Positions 7,469-15,538 of a stretch of 52,949 nucleotides of DNA are shown one piece after another. A model generated the notes under the pieces. That model did no database searches. It was not told the origin of the DNA and saw nothing but the letters and a program-made list of their open reading frames with translations. Source of the DNA: CAYMEK01 sp964389305 (GTDB lineage Bacteria; Spirochaetota; Spirochaetia; SZUA-6; DRHE01); contig CAYMEK010000028.1 of NCBI GenBank assembly GCA_964389305.1, positions 1-52,949 of the forward strand. The letters run 5' to 3'. Within the stretch, counting starts at the first letter, position 1. Each line of letters starts with the position of its first letter. A program made the position numbers and the translations under genes.

Positions 7469-9190
7469 ATGAAGCTCATCAGGATCAACATGAACAACAA
7501 GGCCATCCGGGTGCAAGAGGTGCCCCGGGAATATACGGGCCTGGGCGGAAGAGGCCTCACCTCGATCATGGTCAATGCGGAAGTGCCGCCGAAATGCGAT
7601 CCCCTGGGTCCGGAAAACAAGCTCATTTTCGCTCCGGGCCTGCTGGGCGGCACACCGATGGTAAATACCAGCCGGGTCTCCGTGGGGGCGAAAAGTCCGT
7701 TGACGGGCGGAATCAAGGAGAGCAACGCGGGCGGAACGATTGCCGCGGCGTTGGGCCGTCTGGGAATTGCCGCGATCGTAGTCGAAGGCCGGGCGCCTGA
7801 CGGGGAGCTCAGCTTCCTACGAATCGACGAGAAGGGGGAGGCCAGTCTGGTACCGGCTCAAGACTACCGGGGTATGAGGACCTATGAGCTGGTAGAAAAA
7901 ATCCTTCAAATCTACGGAAAGAAAACCTCGGTGCTCTGTATCGGACCCGTCGGGGAATATATGCTGCCCCTGGCCTCCATACAGTCATCCGACATCGACG
8001 GCCGCCCCTGCCGCGCCGCCGCCAGGGGGGGGTTGGGCGCGGTGATGGGAGCCAAAGGCTTGAAAGCCCTGGTCGTCGACCAGACCGGACGCAACGGCAA
8101 CTCGATAGCCTACCCTGCGGCCTTCAAAGAGGCAGTCAAGGCCGTGGTCAAGTTCATCAAAGCGGATCACATGAGCGGGACGGTGATGCCCGCCCTCGGC
8201 ACCGCCAGCCTGGTGGCTCCGGTAAACTCCATGGGCGCTTTTCCCAATCACAATGCCACCAGCGGAGTGTTGGAAGGATGGGAAAAGATCAGCGGGGAGG
8301 CCATGGCCGAGCTTATCAAGAAACGAGGTGGAAATACCACCCACGTGGGCTGCTCCCAATGCATCATCCACTGCTCCAACGAATTCGTGGACAGCGGTGG
8401 CAGGTATGTAACCGGCTCCCTGGAATATGAAACCATCTGGTCGATGGGCGGTATGACCGGAATCGTCGATCTGGACACGATCGCGAGGCTCGACAACCTT
8501 TGCGACAACCTGGGGCTCGACACCATGAGCACGGGAGTGGCCGTTGCCGTGGCCATGGACGCCGGGTACAGGAGCTTCGGGGACAGCAAAGCAGCCATCG
8601 AGATGGTGGAAGAGATCGGCAAAGGCACGGAGTTCGGCAGGATTCTTGGAAGTGGTCCGGTTGCGGTCGGCCGGCATTTCAACCACGCCAGGGTTCCAGC
8701 GGTCAAGGGCCAGGGCGTGGCCGCCTACGATCCGCGGGCCATGTTGGGCCAGGGCGTAACCTTTGCTACCTGCCCCATGGGCGCCGACCACACGGCCGGC
8801 AACCTGGTCGGGGCCTATTTGGAGCAGATGCTCGATCCGCTGAAAAAGGAAGGACAGGTCGAGACCTCCAGATTTTTGCAGATCGCCATGGCCGCCTACG
8901 ACACCGTCGGGCTGTGCTTCATGGCTAGCGTCGCCCTGCTGAGTCCGGAAGCCGGCGAGGCGTTCCGGCGGGCGCTGAGCGCCAAGACCGGCACCACGTT
9001 CGAGCCGGAAGACTTTCCCGAGGGCATGGGTATCCTGGTGCTGAAGGCCGAGAGAGAGTTCAATAGAAGGGCCGGATTTACCAAGGAAGACGACCGCTTA
9101 CCGAAGTTTTACTATGAAGAGCCTCTCCCGCCTCATAACACGGTCTACACCATCAGTGACGAGGAGCTGGACAGCACGTTCGACTTTTGA
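7469..9190 (+). CDS. Aldehyde:ferredoxin oxidoreductase family (tungsten enzyme)
   Basis: This 573-residue AOR-family enzyme should oxidise an aldehyde to the acid (or the reverse) with ferredoxin, using a tungsten bis-pterin and one [4Fe-4S] cluster. The N-terminal cofactor domain shows GGRGLTS, FAPGLLGGTPMVNTSRVSVG and SPLTGGIKESNAGG. Cluster ligands are visible as C-x2-C-x3-C in GCSQCIIHC (about residue 295), with a distal Cys in DTVGLC near 485. I chose ATG 7469 because CGGAGGTG lies 6 bases upstream; an upstream in-frame GTG at 7451 has no such site. It follows the alcohol dehydrogenase by 17 bases and is followed by a MoaD-like protein, a common pairing for tungsten enzymes. Confidence 0.94.
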   Translation: MKLIRINMNNKAIRVQEVPREYTGLGGRGLTSIMVNAEVPPKCDPLGPENKLIFAPGLLGGTPMVNTSRVSVGAKSPLTGGIKESNAGGTIAAALGRLGIAAIVVEGRAPDGELSFLRIDEKGEASLVPAQDYRGMRTYELVEKILQIYGKKTSVLCIGPVGEYMLPLASIQSSDIDGRPCRAAARGGLGAVMGAKGLKALVVDQTGRNGNSIAYPAAFKEAVKAVVKFIKADHMSGTVMPALGTASLVAPVNSMGAFPNHNATSGVLEGWEKISGEAMAELIKKRGGNTTHVGCSQCIIHCSNEFVDSGGRYVTGSLEYETIWSMGGMTGIVDLDTIARLDNLCDNLGLDTMSTGVAVAVAMDAGYRSFGDSKAAIEMVEEIGKGTEFGRILGSGPVAVGRHFNHARVPAVKGQGVAAYDPRAMLGQGVTFATCPMGADHTAGNLVGAYLEQMLDPLKKEGQVETSRFLQIAMAAYDTVGLCFMASVALLSPEAGEAFRRALSAKTGTTFEPEDFPEGMGILVLKAEREFNRRAGFTKEDDRLPKFYYEEPLPPHNTVYTISDEELDSTFDF

Positions 9191-9203
9191 AAGAAAATAT
9201 GGA

Positions 9204-9443
9204 ATGAAGGTGCAGGTCAAGTTATATGGGACCCTACGCCGGCAGTTTCCCTACTATGAACATTCTCACGGTATTGAGGTTGAGATTCCAGATGGGGCGA
9301 GAGTCAAAGATCTTCTCGCCCATCTGGAAATCTCTAAATCCCAGGGGGCGCTGGTTAGCAGGGACAACCGCATATTGAAGCCGGATGAGACGTTGCCGGC
9401 CGGAGCCCGGCTGAACGTCCTGCAGGCTATCGGGGGCGGATAG
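9204..9443 (+). CDS. MoaD/ThiS-like small sulfur-carrier protein
   Basis: This 79-residue beta-grasp protein starts MKVQVKLYGTLRR and ends in ...LNVLQAIGGG, with the exposed C-terminal Gly-Gly that is adenylated and thiocarboxylated in MoaD. It lies 13 bases after the AOR gene and probably provides dithiolene sulfur for the tungstopterin of that enzyme or a close relative. ATG 9204 gives the right family length. The frame is open to 9114 inside AOR, but that part is not MoaD-like. The upstream ribosome site is weak, so translation may be coupled to AOR. Confidence 0.85.
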   Translation: MKVQVKLYGTLRRQFPYYEHSHGIEVEIPDGARVKDLLAHLEISKSQGALVSRDNRILKPDETLPAGARLNVLQAIGGG

Positions 9444-9542
9444 CTTAATTGAGACAGCACAGGCTGTAAGAATGAGATAGATACGATCTACACCTGTAGC
9501 AGGCTGACAGGAAGCGGCAATAGCAGGTAAGGAGAGGAATAG

Positions 9543-10172
9543 ATGGCGGACTACGAGGCACTAAAGGCAAGAGTGCAGGAACTGGCGGACAGAGCCTGGA
9601 ACCTGGCGGCCATTGAGAGCCGGTACAAAAAACTGGCTGCGGAGGGAATCCCCGACAAGAAACTCGACCGGAATCAAATGCTGTCCGGCAAGCAGCAGAT
9701 CCTGGACCGCGTTCAACGGCGGGCCGAGGAATACAACGTCCTGGCGCGCAATTGCGCCATGAGCACCGCGCTTGCACTGCTGGAGGAGTTCGGCCTGGGG
9801 AATATGGAAATCGTCAAAGCCCTGTCGCCATTCCCCGGCTTCGGCGGAACCGGCTGGATGTGCGGGGGCGTTACCGGAGCCTTGATTGCCCTGGGGCTGT
9901 ACTTCGGCAGCGACGACATCACCAACTACGACGCCGCCGGAGCGGCCATCATGGCCGCCCGGCGGTTCATGCCCCGTTTCGAAGAGGAGGTGGGTTCGGT
10001 ACTCTGCCCCGCTATTCATGAAAAGGTCGTGTTCGGACGTTATATGGACCCTGCGGCCAGCCAGGAGAATATGAAGACTTTCGCCGAGGTCAAAGGGTTT
10101 GAAAAGTGCGGCCTGCTGCCGGGAATCGGGGCCAGACTTGCCGCCGAGATCATCATCGACAGCACGGCCTGA
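9543..10172 (+). CDS. C_GCAxxG_C_C family redox protein
   Basis: This 209-residue protein carries four spaced cysteines: ARNCAMSTAL (about residue 74), GWMCGGVTGAL (about 106), SVLCPAI (about 156) and FEKCGLL (about 190). This matches the C_GCAxxG_C_C (PF09719) layout, although GCA is replaced by CGG. The family is thought to be redox-active, often lies beside AOR, FeS or selenium-related genes, and has no firm function. GGAGAGG precedes ATG 9543. A 99-base gap after the MoaD gene holds no clear promoter or terminator, so it is probably co-transcribed with the dehydrogenase operon. It ends 27 bases before the convergent livF. Confidence 0.78.
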   Translation: MADYEALKARVQELADRAWNLAAIESRYKKLAAEGIPDKKLDRNQMLSGKQQILDRVQRRAEEYNVLARNCAMSTALALLEEFGLGNMEIVKALSPFPGFGGTGWMCGGVTGALIALGLYFGSDDITNYDAAGAAIMAARRFMPRFEEEVGSVLCPAIHEKVVFGRYMDPAASQENMKTFAEVKGFEKCGLLPGIGARLAAEIIIDSTA

Positions 10173-10199
10173 AGCGCCTGCGATCGCCTAGATCGTTGG

Positions 10200-10904
10200 C
10201 TATAATCCCAGATACGCCTTTTTTATGTGGTTGTTTTCAAGCAGCTTGCTGCTTTCTCCTTCCGACACGATGCAGCCGTTTTCGATCACGTAAGCCCGGT
10301 CGGCGATCTCCAGGGCACTGCGGACGTTCTGCTCTATCAGGAAGACCGTGAGTCCCTGCTCCGGCAGACTCTTGATGACGCGGAAAAGCTCCAACAGCAG
10401 GATGGGCGCCAGTCCGTAGGAAGGCTCATCGAACAGGCACAGCTTCGGGCGCGACATCAGACCGCGTCCCATAGCCAGCATTTGCTTTTCGCCGCCGCTC
10501 AACGTTCTGGCGATCTGACCCTCCCTCTCTTTCAACCTGGGGAAAACCTGATACACCTGCTCAAATGTCTCTTCCCGCCGCTTCCAGGCCTCCTGGGGAT
10601 AGGCGCCCATTTCCAGGTTCTCGCGCACCGTCATATCGGGGAAAATCCTGCCGCCCTCCGGTACGTGGGAAACGCCCAACTCGGCGATGGCGTGCGGCGC
10701 CAAGCCGTCAATCCTTGTGCCGAGAAAGCGAACCTCACCAGCGGCGGGACGAAGCACGCCGGAGAGGGTATTGACCAATGTGGTCTTACCGGCTCCGTTG
10801 GCGCCGATCAAAGCAACGATTTCTTTTTCCTCGACCTGTAAGGAAACGCCCCACAGGGCCTTAACCTTACCGTAAAAGGTCTCCAGATTGCTTACACTAA
10901 GCAT
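10200..10904 (-). CDS. livF: Branched-chain amino acid-type ABC transporter ATPase LivF
   Basis: This 234-residue ATPase has Walker A GANGAGKTT (about residue 33), the signature LSGGEKQ (about 135) and Walker B LCLFDEPSYGL (about 154). It is the second nucleotide-binding subunit of a Liv/HAAT importer and works at the inner face of the membrane with LivG. Its start overlaps the end of livG by 8 bases. Family transporters carry branched-chain amino acids, amides, urea or aromatic acids; context here favours an aromatic or related carbon compound. Confidence 0.95.
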   Translation of the reverse strand: MLSVSNLETFYGKVKALWGVSLQVEEKEIVALIGANGAGKTTLVNTLSGVLRPAAGEVRFLGTRIDGLAPHAIAELGVSHVPEGGRIFPDMTVRENLEMGAYPQEAWKRREETFEQVYQVFPRLKEREGQIARTLSGGEKQMLAMGRGLMSRPKLCLFDEPSYGLAPILLLELFRVIKSLPEQGLTVFLIEQNVRSALEIADRAYVIENGCIVSEGESSKLLENNHIKKAYLGL

Positions 10905-11628
10905 CAGCCTGCTCCCCCAAGTAGACCTCTACTACCTTCTTGCTCTTGGCGATCTCCCGTGGCTTACCGTCGGCGATCTTCTCCCCGTGATGCAGCACCA
11001 TAATCCGGCCGCAGATGCTCATAATCGCCTTCATCACGTGCTCGATAATGACGATGGTGATCCCCTTTTCTCGCACTCGGGTAACCAGCTCCATGACCTC
11101 GGAGGTCTCGGTCGGATTGAGACCGGCTATCAACTCATCGAGCAGCAACAGCTCCGGCTTGGTAGCCAGAGCCCTGGCTACCTCGACTCGCTTCTGATTC
11201 GCCAGCGTGATATCGCGGACGGTCATCGCTGCCGCTGCGGCCAGGCCCATAAAATCCAACAGCTCCATCGCCTCGGCCGTGGCCTCTGCCGGGGTGATAT
11301 CGGCGGATGTGCCGAACAACGATCCCAACATAACGTTGTTCAAAACCGACATATTGGCGAATACCGCCACCGACTGGAACGTTCTGGCCACACCCTTCCT
11401 GCAGACCTCGTTCGGCTTCAAGCCGTTGATCTGCTCGCCCTTGAAACGGATGAGCCCCGACTGCGGAACCACGGCGGCCGAGATCAGGTTGAACAGCGTT
11501 GTCTTGCCGGCCCCATTGGGACCGATCAACCCCAGGATTTCGCCTTGTTCTACATGGAAGTCAACTTTGGATACGGCGGCCAGCCCGCCGAAGTATTTAG
11601 TTACCCGCTCGCCTTCAAGTATTCGCAT
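10897..11628 (-). CDS. livG: Branched-chain amino acid-type ABC transporter ATPase LivG
   Basis: This 243-residue ATPase has Walker A GPNGAGKTT (about residue 37) and Walker B LLLLDELIAGLNPTET near 160. The loop ITLANQKRVEVARAL stands at the signature position and lacks the usual LSGGQ, as in most LivG proteins (which have LxYGxQR). It is the first ATPase of the importer. It overlaps livM by 14 bases and livF by 8, so translation is likely coupled. Confidence 0.95.
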   Translation of the reverse strand: MRILEGERVTKYFGGLAAVSKVDFHVEQGEILGLIGPNGAGKTTLFNLISAAVVPQSGLIRFKGEQINGLKPNEVCRKGVARTFQSVAVFANMSVLNNVMLGSLFGTSADITPAEATAEAMELLDFMGLAAAAAMTVRDITLANQKRVEVARALATKPELLLLDELIAGLNPTETSEVMELVTRVREKGITIVIIEHVMKAIMSICGRIMVLHHGEKIADGKPREIAKSKKVVEVYLGEQADA

Positions 11629-12559
11629 ACCGTTTTCCTTTCAGCCATTTTTCCAGCAATCCCACCAAACCATCGGGGAGGAACACGATAGCGAGCACCA
11701 GCACGGTACCGAAAATGAGCATGTAGTAGTACGGGAATTTGGTTATCAGCATCTCTTCCAGGTAGGCGAATATTACGGCGCCCAGGATTGGACCGTAAAA
11801 TCGCCCCATCCCGCCGAAAATAGCCATCAAAACGGGCATGAAGGAAAACATCGGGTTGAAGGCGATAACCGGATCGATGTAGGTCCACCTGGTCGCCATT
11901 ATAGACCCGGCTGCCCCCATAAAGAAGGCGCTCACGGCGAAGGCAACGGTCTTCAAGCGGGTCACGTCGATACCTATATGCGCCGCCGCTTCCTCCTGCT
12001 CGCCGATGCTCTGCAGGGCGAGGCCGTATTTCGAGCGTCTAATGAAGTAAACGGCTACCATAAGTATTACAAAGACGACCAGCATGTAGTAGTAGGATGT
12101 AACGGAACCAACGACCACGACGAATCTGCCGCGGGTACCCGTTATGTTGATCTCCCACCACAGAACAAAATGTTTGATGAGCTCAACCAGTCCGAACGTA
12201 AATATGGCGAAATATATGCCTCTCAGCCTCAGAGTCAGGGCGCCCACGAGAAGGGCGAGACCAAAGCTGGCCACACCGGCTATTCCGACAACGATCGGTA
12301 AGGGCACCACTTTGCCTAGCACAGCGGAGGTGTAGATGCCCAGGCCGAAGAACGCCGCAGGTGCGAGCGAGATGTATCCGGTGGGACCGGAAAAAATAAC
12401 CCAGCTCACGGTCACGATGACGTACATGAAGATGCTGGTCAACAGGATCTCGATGTACGTCGAGGTATAGAGGGGAAAGGTGGCCAACAGAGCCAGGATC
12501 AGGACGAGCACGGCCGGCAGCAGTAATCTCTTGATGTTTTCCGGTATAGTAATGTTCAT
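11615..12559 (-). CDS. livM: ABC transporter permease LivM
   Basis: This 314-residue membrane protein has about nine hydrophobic helices and the LivM loop GRFYGPILGAVIFAYLEEML near the C-terminus, which contacts the ATPases. Start ATG 12559 (MNITIPENIKRLL) follows GGGAAGTAGAG. A TTG at 12574 would add five residues and overlap livH. It forms the membrane channel with LivH. Confidence 0.93.
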   Translation of the reverse strand: MNITIPENIKRLLLPAVLVLILALLATFPLYTSTYIEILLTSIFMYVIVTVSWVIFSGPTGYISLAPAAFFGLGIYTSAVLGKVVPLPIVVGIAGVASFGLALLVGALTLRLRGIYFAIFTFGLVELIKHFVLWWEINITGTRGRFVVVVGSVTSYYYMLVVFVILMVAVYFIRRSKYGLALQSIGEQEEAAAHIGIDVTRLKTVAFAVSAFFMGAAGSIMATRWTYIDPVIAFNPMFSFMPVLMAIFGGMGRFYGPILGAVIFAYLEEMLITKFPYYYMLIFGTVLVLAIVFLPDGLVGLLEKWLKGKRYANT

Positions 12560-12563
12560 TTCT

Positions 12564-13433
12564 CTACTTCCCAAAGATGCCTTTCGGCTTTACCAGGAGC
12601 AGCAGCATGAAGATGACGTAGTAGGCAACCAGTGACAGTCCCGGTTGAATATAGCTCACGATACTGCCGATAAGACCAAGGATGAGCCCTCCGACAAAAC
12701 TGCCGGGGATGCTGCCCAGCCCGCCCAATACCACGACGATGATGGCGATCACCGTATACTCGAGACCGATGGTCGGTGTGATTGTGTAGCACATGCTCAT
12801 GAGTATGCCGGCCAGGGCGGCCATCAGGGTTCCAAAGCCGAAGCACAGAGCCAGCACCTGGTCGATGTTCACCCCCATGAGGCCGGCGGCCTCCGGATCC
12901 TGCGCGGCTGCTCTGATCGCTTTTCCCAGGCGGGTGTAGATCAGGAACAGATAGAAGGCTACTGCTATCACGACAGCCACCAGGAGGGTCACCAGGCGAT
13001 TGGCGGCGAATATCGCTCCTCCGAAGTTAACCGGGAACGACATGTACGAGTAGCCCCTCAGGCTGCCGCCCCAGATAAGCAGGGCTATGTTCTGGATAAT
13101 GAACAACAGCCCGAAAGAGGCCAGCATGGAGCTTCCTTGAAAGGCAGCCGGGGATGGCGAGGTGACTCTGAGGCGCTTGAACAAGGTCCTGTGCAGCCCA
13201 TATCCGACAGCAAATCCTGCCGGACCGCAAATCGCCAGTGCGATCAGGGGGCTGATGCCCAAGCCCGTGTACAGCACCCAGGCGGCGAACGCCCCGATCA
13301 TGATGAACTCGCCGTGAGCCACATTGAGCACCCGAGCGACGCCGTACTGCAGGCTCAGTCCCACGGCAATCAGGGCGTAGATACCGCCCAGCAGCAGACC
13401 GCCGATAACTATATCCAGTAATTTCACCAACAT
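12564..13433 (-). CDS. livH: ABC transporter permease LivH
   Basis: This 289-residue permease has about eight transmembrane segments and typical LivH motifs: GLLLGGIYALIAVGLSLQYG at the N-terminus, NVAHGEFIMIGA near residue 38, and GGLGSIPGSFVGGLILGLIG near 230. Only 4 bases separate it from livM. It lies 151 bases after the binding-protein gene, and that gap carries a long hairpin that may adjust expression between the abundant binding protein and the membrane parts. Confidence 0.94.
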   Translation of the reverse strand: MLVKLLDIVIGGLLLGGIYALIAVGLSLQYGVARVLNVAHGEFIMIGAFAAWVLYTGLGISPLIALAICGPAGFAVGYGLHRTLFKRLRVTSPSPAAFQGSSMLASFGLLFIIQNIALLIWGGSLRGYSYMSFPVNFGGAIFAANRLVTLLVAVVIAVAFYLFLIYTRLGKAIRAAAQDPEAAGLMGVNIDQVLALCFGFGTLMAALAGILMSMCYTITPTIGLEYTVIAIIVVVLGGLGSIPGSFVGGLILGLIGSIVSYIQPGLSLVAYYVIFMLLLLVKPKGIFGK

Positions 13434-13467
13434 GATGCACGCCTAAAAATTACGCTTCGATTATAGT

Positions 13468-13547
13468 GCAGGCTGCCTCGAAAAACTCCGGATGTTACAC
13501 CTCCGCTGTTTCAGCCTGCGGAGTAATCAACCTCCGAGGCAGCCTGC
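13468..13547 (-). repeat. Long intercistronic inverted repeat
   Basis: GCAGGCTGCCTCG (13468-13480) is exactly complementary to CGAGGCAGCCTGC (13535-13547), giving a 13-pair stem. Inside the loop CTCCGC (13501-13506) can pair with GCGGAG (13518-13523) as a second stem. No U-tract follows, so it is not a standard terminator. It may protect the 3' end of the binding-protein message. Confidence 0.65.
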
Positions 13548-13584
13548 TGGTTACTGCTTCAGCCGCTCGTCCACCGTAAGGCGG

Positions 13585-14814
13585 CTACATTTGCGGCCAC
13601 GCCGGCTTGGGATATAGGGGCTCCGCCGTAGCTTTCTCCGGCGGGCCGATGACCTCAAATACCCCGTTTTGCCACTGTCCCACCTCTCCGGTATGACACT
13701 CCACGGCCAGCAGGTGGTTCTCGTCAAACCAGGTCGGTCCCAGTATCGTATCGAACTTCTCGTTCTCTATTATGTCCCTGATCTTGGCCTGGTCGAGAGT
13801 GCCGGCCTTCTCCACCGCCTGCTTCCAGAACTGCAGTCCGGCATAGTAAAGATTGTGTCCCCACCAGTCGATCGCCTGCTCTCCGTAGAGCGCGACGAGC
13901 TTGTCGGCGAACTCTTTATGCTCGGGGGAGCTTTTCCTGTTCCAGGCGCCCCAACTCATTATGCCTTCGGCGGCCGGACCGAAGATCTGCGGAAAGAACC
14001 CGAAATTGGCGCCGGGTCCGGTCAGAAAGACCTTGGGATTGAAGCCCAGCTCCATCGACTGTTTGGTGGCCAGGATGTTCTCGTCGGGATAGGCGAAAAT
14101 CAAGAAGGCGTCCACGTTGGCCGCCTTGGCTTCCTTCAAAATAGGCGACATGTCTTTGATCCCGGGAGGAACGCTCTTGGTCATCACGATATCGATCCCC
14201 TTCAGCGCCAGCTCCGGGACAGCCACTCCCGAGTACTCTACACCGTGCAGATCGGCGATGAAGGCTATCGCCGCCGACTTTACGCCCCAATCCTCGAGAA
14301 GGTCGGCTAGAACCGGCACCTGGTAGTGGTCGGAGAAACTCAGACAGCTGAAGAAGTAAGGCAGACCGCTGATGATCTCCTTGATCTTGGTGGCACCGCC
14401 CTCCATTCCCATGAGTATATACCCGTACTTGTTGGCTACCGGAGCGGCGGCGAAAAGCATCGCGGTGCTGTCCGAGGGAAAAACGAAGTCGACCTTGTCT
14501 TCGACGATCAGCTTCTCCAGGAGCCGGGTCATAGTGCCGATATCGCTCTTGTCATCATAGATGAGCGTCTCGATCGGCAGCTTCTTGTTGTACTCCTTGA
14601 TGAATATTCCGCCATCGGCATTGACCTCGTCGACCCACATCTTGAAAATCGGCCCAAACGCCGCCTCGTTAATTATAGCCAGAGGGCCCGAAAGCGATCT
14701 GGCCGCTCCGATGACGATCTTGTCCTTTTCTTCAACCGTGCCGCCGGCAATAACCGGCAAAGCCACGAAGCAAGCCAACAAGATGATGCAAACACCGAAT
14801 TTTATTTGTTTCAT
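13585..14814 (-). CDS. ABC transporter periplasmic substrate-binding protein (Peripla_BP_6, LivK-like)
   Basis: This 409-residue type-I binding protein begins with a signal peptide (MKQIKFGVCIILLACFVALP, then VIAGG). The mature start is typical (DKIVIGAARSLSGPLA), followed by VDEVNADGGI near residue 68. There is no lipobox Cys at the expected place, so it is probably soluble in the periplasm, although the Cys residues in the signal leave some doubt. It is the first gene of the livKHMGF-type operon, and GGAGAGGAG precedes ATG 14814. The family binds amino acids, amides or aromatic acids; the ligand here cannot be read from sequence. Confidence 0.92.
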   Translation of the reverse strand: MKQIKFGVCIILLACFVALPVIAGGTVEEKDKIVIGAARSLSGPLAIINEAAFGPIFKMWVDEVNADGGIFIKEYNKKLPIETLIYDDKSDIGTMTRLLEKLIVEDKVDFVFPSDSTAMLFAAAPVANKYGYILMGMEGGATKIKEIISGLPYFFSCLSFSDHYQVPVLADLLEDWGVKSAAIAFIADLHGVEYSGVAVPELALKGIDIVMTKSVPPGIKDMSPILKEAKAANVDAFLIFAYPDENILATKQSMELGFNPKVFLTGPGANFGFFPQIFGPAAEGIMSWGAWNRKSSPEHKEFADKLVALYGEQAIDWWGHNLYYAGLQFWKQAVEKAGTLDQAKIRDIIENEKFDTILGPTWFDENHLLAVECHTGEVGQWQNGVFEVIGPPEKATAEPLYPKPAWPQM

Positions 14815-15114
14815 CTTCTCCTCTCCTTTTTCAGAGTTTGTCGTTACACACCCTTCGCTTTAATCCTGGACTCGAAATTCCACACCTCCGCTAATAACTG
14901 GTGTCCCTCGACCTCAAAGACCTGTCTATCTCACCTCCTCTCCGGTTATCGATTGGGCCACCGTGATGGGTAAGATTGAGAATAATCAGGAAGGACAGGA
15001 CAGATCATATACCTATCCCCGGCGCCGAGGAAAACTCGGCACCCGATCTCTCATCAGAAGTGTTTTACGCTGTAGATTGAAAAATTTATGAGCCCCTCTT
15101 ATGGTACGAATCAC
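14815..15114 (-). promoter_or_regulatory. Long 5' leader of the importer operon
   Basis: From the promoter at 15121-15149 to ATG 14814 there are about 300 untranslated bases. They hold a GCCGAG/CTCGGC hairpin (15024-15040) and two Shine-Dalgarno-like runs before the real one, AGGAGGTGA at 14939-14931 and GCGGAGGTG near 14891-14883. Neither has a good start codon at the right distance. I do not recognise a known riboswitch. Post-transcriptional control is possible. Confidence 0.45.
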
Positions 15115-15120
15115 AAAAGA

Positions 15121-15149
15121 AGTCTATCTTAACTTCTTGATGTTGTCAA
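15121..15149 (-). promoter_or_regulatory. Sigma70-type promoter of the ABC importer operon
   Basis: TTGACA (15149-15144) and TAGACT (15126-15121) on the minus strand are 17 bases apart. They are the only good promoter pair between tRNA-Ala and the binding-protein gene. Confidence 0.62.
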
Positions 15150-15168
15150 GGAAAAATAGAACGCGTTC

Positions 15169-15184
15169 ACTGAGTTTATTCAGT
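15169..15184. promoter_or_regulatory. Operator-like palindrome upstream of the importer promoter
   Basis: ACTGAGTTTATTCAGT differs only in the middle from the perfect palindrome ACTGAATATATTCAGT at 6200-6215. An outer inverted repeat (GCGTTCACT near 15163 and AGTGAGCGC near 15189) extends the symmetry. It lies about 20 bases upstream of the -35 box, so the regulator might activate here or act with another site. Confidence 0.6.
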
Positions 15185-15200
15185 TTAATAGTGAGCGCCT

Positions 15201-15232
15201 AAAAAAGGGGATAGACCCTCGAGTCTATCCCC
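15201..15232 (-). terminator. Rho-independent terminator, likely of tRNA-Ala
   Basis: On the minus strand GGGGATAGAC, a 6-base loop and GTCTATCCCC form a perfect 10-pair stem, followed by CCCCTTTTTT-like T-run bases (15206-15201). It lies about 230 bases downstream of tRNA-Ala and insulates the importer promoter. Confidence 0.8.
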
Positions 15233-15276
15233 TATGCTGCTTTGAGGCGTGAAAGGGCAAGGAAAGGAGGTGAAAC

Positions 15277-15483
15277 TTGCCCCTCGGAAGGTTATTCCGC
15301 TTTCTTACTGCCTCACATTTACAAACAACTCTGGTTGGTCTTGGTTACAACTTTTGGTTAAAATATTATCACTGCTGTTATATATTTTTCCTTCTTGCTA
15401 AAAAAAGCGAGGCGAATGGCAAAAACCGGAAGCACCCTGTTCGAAATCGCGCTTCTTGTCAAGATGGAGGTATGGGGATTTGA
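15277..15483 (+). CDS. Possible small ORF with a very strong Shine-Dalgarno site (doubtful)
   Basis: AAAGGAGGTGA at 15263-15273 is a perfect anti-16S match and is placed 3 bases before TTG 15277. The 68-residue product starts MPLGRLFRFLTASHLQ and has a hydrophobic aromatic stretch (YYHCCYIFFLLA) followed by a basic tail. Its 3' end runs 19 bases into tRNA-Ala on the other strand, which argues against the full length being real. A strong hairpin sits just upstream at 15207-15232. This layout (hairpin, strong SD, short hydrophobic peptide) resembles type I holin-like toxin loci, but the sequence matches none that I know. It could be a decayed copy. Confidence 0.25.
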   Translation: MPLGRLFRFLTASHLQTTLVGLGYNFWLKYYHCCYIFFLLAKKSEANGKNRKHPVRNRASCQDGGMGI

Positions 15484-15538
15484 ACCCCAGACCTATGGCT
15501 TGCAAAGCCATCGCTCTAGCCAACTGAGCTATACCCCC
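15465..15538 (-). tRNA. tRNA-Ala (anticodon UGC)
   Basis: The minus strand folds as a complete cloverleaf: acceptor GGGGGTA/TACCTCC with discriminator A, D-arm GCTC/GAGC, anticodon stem ATGGC/GCCAT with loop TTTGCAA, and TTCAAAT T-loop. The G3-U70 pair, the main identity element of alanine tRNAs, is present. CCA is not encoded. No other tRNA or rRNA is seen close by. Confidence 0.97.

Noticed and set aside
14815..15114. Known riboswitch in the importer leader
   Set aside because: I compared the leader by eye with cobalamin, SAM, guanidine, ZTP and T-box patterns and found no conserved core. A covariance search would be needed to decide.
15195..15465. A mobile-element end or duplicated tRNA end next to tRNA-Ala
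   Set aside because: I could not find a second copy of the tRNA 3' end or an integrase gene in the window, so an island is kept only as an inference.
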